A stretch of DNA of 6,701 bases from Actinomycetes bacterium (GTDB taxonomy: Bacteria > Actinomycetota > Acidimicrobiia > Acidimicrobiales > RAAP-2): assembly GCA_021795095.1 (NCBI GenBank), contig JAJYPU010000102.1, positions 1-6,701 of the forward strand. Direction: 5' to 3'. Position numbers and translations under genes: made by a program. Under the pieces are notes generated by a model. The model was not told the origin of the DNA and ran no database searches. It saw only the letters and a program-made list of their open reading frames with translations. Position 1 is the stretch's first letter. Each line of letters opens with the position of its first letter. Positions 1 to 5,237 of the stretch are shown piece after piece.

Positions 1-27
1 TACAAAAGCTCTTTTTGAGCCTGGCCT

Positions 28-33
28 AAGGAG
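28..33 (+). promoter_or_regulatory. Shine-Dalgarno of the CoA-disulfide reductase gene
   Basis: AAGGAG lies 4 nt before the ATG at 38. It is a near-perfect anti-16S match and fixes the start of the first gene. The 27 bases before it contain an A/T-rich stretch with a very short inverted repeat (GCTC-TTTTT-GAGC, 8-20). Too little upstream sequence is present to say whether this is a leader, an attenuator remnant or the tail of another gene. Confidence 0.8.
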
Positions 34-37
34 AAAC

Positions 38-1672
38 ATGCGAGTTGTCGTCATCGGGGGAGTGGCCGGCGGGATGTCCGCGGCGGCGAGGCTTCGGCGC
101 CTCGACAGCGAGGCCGAGATCGTCGTCTTAGAGCGCAGTGGGTACGTGTCCTACGCCAACTGCGGCCTGCCCTACTACGTCGGTGGGGTCATCGAGGACC
201 ACGAGGACCTGCTCCTGCAGACCCCCGGGTCGCTCAACGACCGGTTCCGGATCGACGTGCGCGTCGCCAGTGAGGTCACCGCCGTCGACCGCGTCGCGCG
301 AGTCGTGCACGTGAAGGACCTGCCGAGCGGGGACACCTACGAGCTCGACTACGACTACCTGGTGTTGAGCCCCGGCGCGACGCCAGTCGTGCCCCCGATC
401 CCGGGCATCGAGCGCGCCCTCGCACTGCGAACGGTCGAAGACGTCGAGCGTATGTCCGAGGTCGTCGAGGGGCTGTCTGGACGGGCCGTCGTCATCGGCG
501 GCGGCTTCATCGGTGTCGAGATCGCTGAGAACCTCACGCACCGGTCGATCCCGACCACGGTGGTTGAGGCGACGTCCCAGGTCCTCGCTCCCCTCGACCC
601 AGAGATGGCCCAGCTCGTCGCGGACGAGCTGCGTCGCCACGGCGTGGGGCTGCACCTCAACGACGCCGTCGCCACGATCACCGAGCGGACCGTCCAACTC
701 GCCTCGGGCGCCGAACTCGACGCCGACCTCGTCGTGGTCGCCATCGGGGTCCGTCCCGACGTCGCCCTCGCGCGCGAGGCCGGTCTGCGCATCGGCGAGC
801 TCGGCGGCATCGCGGTCGACGAGTTCAACCGCACGAGCGACCCCGCGATCTACGCGATCGGCGACGCGGCCGAGAAGACCGACGCACTCGACGGTGAGGC
901 GTCGCTCGTACCACTCGCCAACATCGCCAACCGCCAGGGCCGCGTCGTGGCCGACCACATCGCCGGTCGCCGCGTGCGTCCCGTGACCACCATCGGCACC
1001 GCCATCGTGAAGGTCTTTGATCTCACGATCGCCGCGACGGGCTGGAACGAGAAGCGCCTCGTGGCGAAGGCTCGTCCCTACCTCGCAATCCACACCCACC
1101 CCGCGAGCCACGCCGGGTACTACCCCGGTGCGGCCAAGATGGCGCTCAAGCTACTGGTCGACCCCGAGACCGGGAACATCCTCGGCGCCCAGGGCGTGGG
1201 CACCGAAGGTGTGGACAAGCGCATCGATGTGATCGCCACGGCCATGCGCGGGGGCCTGACGGCCCCCGAGCTCGCCGACCTCGAGCTCGCCTACGCCCCG
1301 CCCTTCAGCTCCGCGAAGGACCCCGTCAACATGCTGGGCTACATCGCCGAGAACCTGCTCACGGGCCTCGTCGAATCGGTCCACTGGCACGAGGTCGAAG
1401 ACCACGCCGAGCAGGGGTACCTGCTCGTGGACGTGCGCACGGCGGGCGAGTTCGCCCGCGGCTCACTGCCCGGGGCCATCAACGTCCCGGTCGACGAGTT
1501 GCGCGAGCGCCTCGACGAGCTGGGCGAGAAGGACGTCGTCGTGATCTGCCAGGTCGGTCAGCGCGGCCACGTCGCTGCGCGGCTGCTGCGGGACTTCGGC
1601 TTCAACGCGAAGAACCTGAGCGGCGGCTACCAGACGTGGCACAAGTCACCCGCGGCGGCGCTGGTCGCCTGA
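38..1672 (+). CDS. CoA-disulfide reductase with C-terminal rhodanese domain (CoADR-RHD)
   Basis: This 544-residue cytoplasmic flavoprotein belongs to the pyridine nucleotide-disulfide oxidoreductase family. Members with this architecture reduce CoA disulfide or CoA persulfide/polysulfide with NAD(P)H. Visible in order: an FAD-binding dinucleotide fold at the N terminus (IGGVAGGMSAA, 6-16); the single redox cysteine C42 in SYANCGLPYYVGG, which marks the one-cysteine CoADR/NADH oxidase branch; an NAD(P)H fold (VIGGGFIGVEIAEN, 152-165) with acidic E177 after the second strand; and the second FAD motif YAIGDAA (272-278). The dimerisation domain carries YYPGA (361-365) and LAYAPPFSSAKDP (417-429), with tyrosines Y361/Y362 and Y419 where the family has active-site tyrosines. 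A rhodanese domain follows (about 455-540) with DVRTAGEF (465-472) and the catalytic loop CQVGQRG, C504. Length fits CoADR-RHD fusions; stand-alone CoADRs are about 440 residues. Both catalytic cysteines are intact, so disulfide or persulfide reduction coupled to sulfur transfer is likely. NADH oxidase or polysulfide reductase (Npsr-like) activity is an alternative within the family. The start is supported by AAGGAG at 28-33. Confidence 0.93.
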   Translation: MRVVVIGGVAGGMSAAARLRRLDSEAEIVVLERSGYVSYANCGLPYYVGGVIEDHEDLLLQTPGSLNDRFRIDVRVASEVTAVDRVARVVHVKDLPSGDTYELDYDYLVLSPGATPVVPPIPGIERALALRTVEDVERMSEVVEGLSGRAVVIGGGFIGVEIAENLTHRSIPTTVVEATSQVLAPLDPEMAQLVADELRRHGVGLHLNDAVATITERTVQLASGAELDADLVVVAIGVRPDVALAREAGLRIGELGGIAVDEFNRTSDPAIYAIGDAAEKTDALDGEASLVPLANIANRQGRVVADHIAGRRVRPVTTIGTAIVKVFDLTIAATGWNEKRLVAKARPYLAIHTHPASHAGYYPGAAKMALKLLVDPETGNILGAQGVGTEGVDKRIDVIATAMRGGLTAPELADLELAYAPPFSSAKDPVNMLGYIAENLLTGLVESVHWHEVEDHAEQGYLLVDVRTAGEFARGSLPGAINVPVDELRERLDELGEKDVVVICQVGQRGHVAARLLRDFGFNAKNLSGGYQTWHKSPAAALVA

Positions 1673-1745
1673 CGGCGAAGTCGTAGCAACCGAAATACCA
1701 AAACCAACACCAAAACCAAGAAGAGAATGAAAGGAAACACCCCCA
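1673..1745 (+). other. A/C-rich intergenic leader with an 11-bp tandem repeat
   Basis: This 73-nt gap is strikingly poor in G and T compared with the flanking genes. ACCAAAACCAA occurs at 1697-1707 and again at 1709-1719, a 12-bp period. The stretch is probably an unstructured 5' leader for the small gene that follows. I see no convincing -10/-35 pair and no terminator, so read-through from the reductase gene is possible. Confidence 0.5.
1730..1735 (+). promoter_or_regulatory. Shine-Dalgarno of the small cysteine-rich protein
   Basis: AAAGGA sits 10 nt before the ATG at 1746, slightly longer than optimal spacing. It is the only purine-rich match near this start and supports translation of the short ORF. 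Confidence 0.6.
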
Positions 1746-1916
1746 ATGTGCAGTCGAGTTACGTGTCGTACGTGCAACAAGCCCACCTGGAGCGGATGCG
1801 GTAACCACATTGAGCAGGCCCTCGCGGGCGTGCCCAAGAGCGACCGGTGCCAGTGCGGCTCAGGCGCGTCGGGCGCCTCGAGTGGCGGCTTCTTGTCACG
1901 CTTGCGCGGTCGCTAG
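1746..1916 (+). CDS. Small cysteine-rich conserved protein, putative metal-binding knuckle (56 aa)
   Basis: This 56-residue protein begins MCSRVTCRTCNKPTWSGCGN. Cysteines are at 2, 7, 10, 18, 35 and 37, giving a CxxC pair, a CG turn and a late CxC pair, which together resemble a treble-clef or ribbon-type zinc site. The core (TCRTCNKPTWSGCG, then HIEQALAGVPKSDRCQC) matches from memory a widespread family of uncharacterised bacterial small proteins with the pattern MC-CxxCgKpTWxGCGxH-VPxxxRCxC. I know of no assigned function. After residue 37 a Gly/Ser-rich linker (38-48) leads to a basic end, FLSRLRGR, which may be an interaction or membrane-surface tail. The gene has a Shine-Dalgarno at 1730-1735 and is followed after 3 nt by the methyltransferase gene in the same frame, so the two are probably co-translated. 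That the ORF is real rests on the family-like motif and the ribosome site. Zinc binding is an inference. Confidence 0.8.
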   Translation: MCSRVTCRTCNKPTWSGCGNHIEQALAGVPKSDRCQCGSGASGASSGGFLSRLRGR

Positions 1917-1919
1917 ACC

Positions 1920-2699
1920 GTGAACGCGGCCGATCGGTGGCGTGCGGCGCTCGAAGCGTGGGCCATTCCCGAGGCGATCCTGTCCTCGGCGCCGGAGAGC
2001 CCGTGGATCCATCCACCGGTGCTCTTCGACGTGCCCACGACCATCGAGTCGTCGCCGTCACACGATCGGGCCCGCGAGGCGTTGCCGGTCGGCGGCACGG
2101 TGCTCGACGTCGGGTGTGGGGGTGGCATCGCCGCCTTCGCGCTCACGCCACCGGCGTCGCACGTGATCGGTGTCGATCACCAGGTGGAGATGCTCACGAT
2201 GTTCCGGGCCAACGCCCATGCCCGCGGCGTCTCGGTTGAGACGATCGAGGGGCTCTGGCCGGCCGTGGCGGCGCGCACCGCGCTCGCCGACGTCGTCACC
2301 GCCCACCACGTCGTCTACAACGTCGCTGACATCGTGCCCTTCCTCGCCGCGCTCGAGCACCACGCGCGAGCTCGCGTCGTGCTCGAGATGCCGAACCATC
2401 ATCCCTTGGCGAGTCTCTCGCCGGCGTGGCGTGCGTTCTGGGAATTGAAGCGGCCGACGGGCCCCACGCCCGATGACCTGCTCGCCGTGCTCGACCACAT
2501 GGGCATCGACGCGAGGTCCGAGACCTTCGAGGGGTCCCTTCGCACCGAGACCGACCTCGACCAGGCCGCGCACTTCACTCGGATCCGGCTCTGTCTGCCC
2601 GCGTCGCGCGAGCCAGAGGTGCGATCGTTCCTCGAGTCCCACCCACCGTCGCCGACCCGGTCGCTGACGACGATCTGGTGGGATCACACCGCATCTTGA
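1920..2699 (+). CDS. Class I SAM-dependent methyltransferase, substrate unknown
   Basis: This 259-residue protein has a Rossmann-type methyltransferase core. Motif I is VLDVGCGGGIAAFAL (61-75), the glycine-rich SAM-binding loop. An acidic residue for the SAM ribose, D86, lies in VIGVDHQ (82-88). A post-motif strand reads ADVVTAHHVVYNV (123-135), and a motif V-like strand reads ARVVLEMPNHHP (151-162). The N-terminal helices (DRWRAALEAWAIPEAIL, 5-21) and the segment SPAWRAFWELKRPTGPTPDDL (167-187) resemble an actinobacterial family of small-molecule or unassigned methyltransferases. No substrate can be read from them. There are no membrane segments or signal peptide, so it should be cytosolic. 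The GTG start lies 3 nt after the TAG of the small Cys-rich gene and has no clear Shine-Dalgarno of its own, which points to translational coupling or termination-reinitiation. Because the two ORFs share a frame, suppression of the TAG would fuse them. The fold is confident; the role is not. Confidence 0.85.
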   Translation: MNAADRWRAALEAWAIPEAILSSAPESPWIHPPVLFDVPTTIESSPSHDRAREALPVGGTVLDVGCGGGIAAFALTPPASHVIGVDHQVEMLTMFRANAHARGVSVETIEGLWPAVAARTALADVVTAHHVVYNVADIVPFLAALEHHARARVVLEMPNHHPLASLSPAWRAFWELKRPTGPTPDDLLAVLDHMGIDARSETFEGSLRTETDLDQAAHFTRIRLCLPASREPEVRSFLESHPPSPTRSLTTIWWDHTAS

Positions 2700-2720
2700 G
2701 GTCACGTCGAATTGTGACTT
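2699..2720 (+). other. Small inverted repeat at the end of the methyltransferase gene
   Basis: AGGTCAC (2699-2705), an 8-nt loop, then GTGACTT (2714-2720) can pair over seven positions with one G-U. Only three T residues follow, interrupted by G, so it is a poor rho-independent terminator. It could be an operator half-palindrome for a regulator of the cyd operon, or chance. Confidence 0.3.
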
Positions 2721-2738
2721 TGTACCTTGGTGGCCTCC

Positions 2739-2766
2739 TTCTCACCTGATTACCCGTCGGTAGGTT
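2739..2766 (+). promoter_or_regulatory. Candidate leaderless promoter of the cyd operon
   Basis: TTCTCA (2739-2744, four of six matches to TTGACA), a 16-nt spacer, and TAGGTT (2761-2766, matching the actinobacterial -10 pattern TAnnnT) are followed by 6 nt and then the cydA ATG at 2773. Transcription would therefore start at or next to the A of the start codon. The only purine tract before the ATG, GAGG at 2767-2770, is just 2 nt from it, too close for a normal Shine-Dalgarno, which fits leaderless translation. The evidence is pattern-based only. Confidence 0.4.
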
Positions 2767-2772
2767 GAGGAC

Positions 2773-4164
2773 ATGAGTGCATTGATTGGAAGTATTTCGA
2801 CACTGTCGCTCGCGCGGTGGCAGTTCGGCGTCACCACGGTCTTCCACTTCTTGTTCGTCCCCCTGACGATCGGCCTCGGTCTGCTGGTCGCGATCCTGCA
2901 GACGGCCTCGTATCGAACCGGCGACGAGTCTTGGGAGCGCGCCACGCGCTTCTTCGGCAAGCTCTTCCTCGTCAACTTCGCCATCGGGGTCGTCACCGGC
3001 ATCGTCCAGGAGTTCCAGTTCGGGATGGACTGGTCCCGGTACTCGGTCTTCGTCGGCAACATCTTTGGCGCGCCGCTCGCCATCGAGGGCCTGCTCGCCT
3101 TCTTCATGGAGTCGACCTTCCTCGGGGTGTGGATCTTCGGCCGGGGTCGGGTGAGCCCCCGGGTGCACCTAATCGCCATCTGGCTGGCGAGCGTGGGCAC
3201 GATCCTGTCGGCCGCCTTCATCGTCGCCGCCAACGCCTGGATGCAGCACCCGGTGGGCTACGTGATCGACCCGGCCACCCATCAGGCCGTGATGAACAAT
3301 TTTTGGGCCGTCATGACCAATTCGACCTTCGTGCTCGAATACGGCCACGTGCTCTTCGCCGCGTTTCTCACTGGATCGACCTTCCTGCTCGGGGTCTCGG
3401 CGTGGCACCTGCGCCAGGGCCACGACGTCGCCGCCTTCGCCAAGGCTGCTCGCGTGGCCATCGTGGTGGTGCTCGCCTCGGCGGTCGGGACGATCTTCCT
3501 CGGCGACTCCCAGGGCAAGCAGATGGAGACCCAGCAGCCGATGAAGATGGCCGCGGCCGAGGCGCTCTATGACACGACCAACGGGGCGAGTTTCTCGCTC
3601 CTCACGATTGGGGACCTGTCGGGTAACCCGATCTTCCAGATCCGCGTGCCGCACATCTTGAGCGTGCTCGCGACCAACACCTGGTCCGGCAAAGTCGACG
3701 GCATCAACCAAATCCAGGCCCAGGCGACCAAGAAGTACGGTGCGGGCAGCTACGTGCCCGTGATCTGGGTCCTCTACTGGACCTTCCGGATTATGGTGGG
3801 CCTCGGCGTCCTGCTGCTCGCACTCGGCGCGATCGGACTGTGGTTGATGAGGAAACGCCGGCTCGAGCGCTCAACGTGGTTCTTGCGTTTCGCGACGTGG
3901 ATGATTCTCGCGCCGTTCCTCGCCAACTCGGTGGGATGGATCTTCACCGAGATCGGTCGCCAGCCGTGGGTCGTCTACGGGCTGCTCAAGACCTCCAACG
4001 CCGTCAGCCTCATCGCGCCGGGCTACGTGGCGACCTCGCTCATCGGCTTCACGGCGATCTACACCCTGCTCGCCGTCGTGGAGATCGGACTGATGATCCG
4101 CCTGGCCAAAGTCCCGTCCGAACCGATCGCGCTCGACGACCGGGTACCCGAGCTCATCTACTAG
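2773..4164 (+). CDS. cydA: Cytochrome bd ubiquinol/menaquinol oxidase subunit I (CydA)
   Basis: This 463-residue integral membrane protein is the quinol-oxidising, heme-bearing subunit of cytochrome bd, which reduces O2 to water without pumping protons. Family landmarks are clear: RWQFGVTTVFHFLFVPLTIG (15-34) with H25, equivalent to the N-terminal heme-ligand histidine; EFQFGMDWSRYSVFVGNIFG (80-99); and IEGLLAFFMESTF (104-116) with E105 and E113, spaced as the conserved glutamates of the E. coli enzyme. H192 in EYGHVLFAAFLTG is the probable heme b558 histidine. In the quinol-binding loop, GDSQGKQMETQQPMKMAAAE (244-263) holds K258 and E263. WTFRIMVG (336-343) supplies M341 as the other b558 ligand, and GRQPWVVYGLLKT (395-407) is intact. 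At 463 residues it lacks the extra loop of the 522-residue E. coli protein, so it is the short Q-loop type common in Gram-positive bacteria and usually menaquinol-linked. About nine membrane helices are expected. It is first gene of a cydA-cydB-cydD cluster, 8 nt before cydB. Confidence 0.97.
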   Translation: MSALIGSISTLSLARWQFGVTTVFHFLFVPLTIGLGLLVAILQTASYRTGDESWERATRFFGKLFLVNFAIGVVTGIVQEFQFGMDWSRYSVFVGNIFGAPLAIEGLLAFFMESTFLGVWIFGRGRVSPRVHLIAIWLASVGTILSAAFIVAANAWMQHPVGYVIDPATHQAVMNNFWAVMTNSTFVLEYGHVLFAAFLTGSTFLLGVSAWHLRQGHDVAAFAKAARVAIVVVLASAVGTIFLGDSQGKQMETQQPMKMAAAEALYDTTNGASFSLLTIGDLSGNPIFQIRVPHILSVLATNTWSGKVDGINQIQAQATKKYGAGSYVPVIWVLYWTFRIMVGLGVLLLALGAIGLWLMRKRRLERSTWFLRFATWMILAPFLANSVGWIFTEIGRQPWVVYGLLKTSNAVSLIAPGYVATSLIGFTAIYTLLAVVEIGLMIRLAKVPSEPIALDDRVPELIY

Positions 4165-4168
4165 GAGG
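4163..4168 (+). promoter_or_regulatory. Shine-Dalgarno of cydB, overlapping the cydA stop
   Basis: AGGAGG, a full consensus site, overlaps the cydA TAG (4162-4164) and lies 4 nt before the cydB ATG at 4173. It decides the cydB start over longer in-frame readings, which would run back into cydA from 3840. Confidence 0.85.
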
Positions 4169-4172
4169 CGTC

Positions 4173-5237
4173 ATGCTCGCACTGCTCGCACTGCTCGCCA
4201 CCTCGCCCAGCGGACTCGAGCAGCTCTGGTTCGCGTTGATCGGGGTGCTCTGGCTGGGGTACTTCTTCCTCGAGGGCTTCGACTTCGGGGTCGGGGTGCT
4301 GATGCCTTTCGTCAGTCACGACGACGTCGACCGTCGCGTGGTGGTCAACACGATCGGCCCGGTCTGGGACGGTAACGAGGTCTGGCTGATCACCGCCGGC
4401 GGCGCGACCTTCGCCGCCTTCCCGCTCTGGTACGCGACGGTCTTCAGCGGCTTCTACCTGGCGCTCTTCGTCGTGCTCGCGGCCCTGATCTTCCGGGGCA
4501 TGGCCTTCGAGCTTCGCCACCGGCGCGACGACGAGCGCTGGCGCCAGTGGTGGGACCGGGCGCTCTTTTGGGGCTCGGCGCTGCCCGCCCTGCTGTGGGG
4601 CGTGGCCTTCGCCGACTTCGTCCACGGCGTGCCAATCGTCGCTGGCGGCGCGTGGACGGGTACCTTCTTCGACCTGGTCAAGCCCTACGCGCTGCTCGGT
4701 GGGCTCGCCACCTTCAGCCTCTTCACCCTCCACGGCGCGACCTACCTCGGGCTCAAGACCGAGGGCGCGGTCCGCGAGCGCGCTCGTGAGGTGGCCCGGT
4801 GGCTGGCGCCGACGACCACGGTCATCGTGACGGCCTTCCTCGGGTGGACCTACCTGAGCGCCCACGCCTGGCATCGCACGGGGCTCGTGCCGCCGCTGCT
4901 GCCGATCCTCGGGGTCGGGGCGCTCGCGGCGGTGGGCTGGCTCGTGCACGACCGCCTGGAGGGCTGGGCCTTCATCGCGACCGCCTTCGTGGTGATCGCC
5001 TTCTTCACGACGCTGCTGCTCAACCTCTACCCGAACGTGCTCGTCAGCTCGGTGCGCTCGGCCTACGACCTCTCGATCACCCAGAGCGCGTCGCACCCCT
5101 ACACGCTGACGGTGATGAGTTGGGTGGCGCTCGTCTTCACCCCCTTCGTGCTCATCTACCAGAGCTGGACCTACTGGATCTTCAAGAAGCGGGTCAGTCG
5201 ACCCGACCAGGTCGACGCCCGCTCGAGCGAGGTGTGA
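4173..5237 (+). CDS. cydB: Cytochrome bd oxidase subunit II (CydB)
   Basis: This 354-residue membrane subunit forms a heterodimer with CydA and stabilises the heme-bearing half. Motifs typical of the family: FLEGFDFGVG (32-41), IGPVWDGNEVWLI (61-73), FPLWYATVFSGFYLALF (83-99), LIFRGMAFELRHR (105-117), LHGATYLGLKT (186-196), LLLNLYPNVLVSS (281-293) and IYQSWTYWIFKKRV (328-341) at the C-terminal end of the last helix. Roughly eight to nine hydrophobic helices are visible, and the length is close to the usual 340-380. The first 12 residues (MLALLALLATSP) extend beyond where the E. coli protein begins. They are encoded by a 9-bp tandem repeat, but the strong ribosome site supports this start. The gene is 8 nt downstream of cydA, and its TGA overlaps the start of cydD, so the three are one operon. 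Confidence 0.96.
   Translation: MLALLALLATSPSGLEQLWFALIGVLWLGYFFLEGFDFGVGVLMPFVSHDDVDRRVVVNTIGPVWDGNEVWLITAGGATFAAFPLWYATVFSGFYLALFVVLAALIFRGMAFELRHRRDDERWRQWWDRALFWGSALPALLWGVAFADFVHGVPIVAGGAWTGTFFDLVKPYALLGGLATFSLFTLHGATYLGLKTEGAVRERAREVARWLAPTTTVIVTAFLGWTYLSAHAWHRTGLVPPLLPILGVGALAAVGWLVHDRLEGWAFIATAFVVIAFFTTLLLNLYPNVLVSSVRSAYDLSITQSASHPYTLTVMSWVALVFTPFVLIYQSWTYWIFKKRVSRPDQVDARSSEV

Noticed and set aside
1..37. End of an upstream gene or an attenuator before the first CDS
   Set aside because: Only 37 bases are available. Stops occur (TGA at 16, TAA at 27) but nothing shows which frame, if any, was coding.
128..1111. Long minus-strand open frame opposite the CoA-disulfide reductase gene
   Set aside because: Its translation is low-complexity (runs of D, G, R, V, H) with no recognisable domain. 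It is explained by strong third-position GC in the + strand gene.
1665..1678. Hairpin TCGCC-TGAC-GGCGA at the end of the reductase gene as a terminator
   Set aside because: The stem is only 5 bp and no T tract follows, so it does not support rho-independent termination.
2701..2720. Inverted repeat after the methyltransferase gene as a terminator
   Set aside because: The stem is short, the loop is 8 nt and the T run is interrupted after three bases. It is kept only as a weak inverted repeat.
3840..4172. Upstream extension of cydB inside the cydA coding region
   Set aside because: The extra 111 codons read as arginine-rich nonsense. The AGGAGG at 4163-4168 and the hydrophobic CydB start place initiation at 4173.
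4164..4172. A small cytochrome bd accessory subunit (CydX/CydS type) between cydA and cydB
   Set aside because: Only 8 nt separate the two genes, so none is encoded between them. No such ORF is seen before cydA either.
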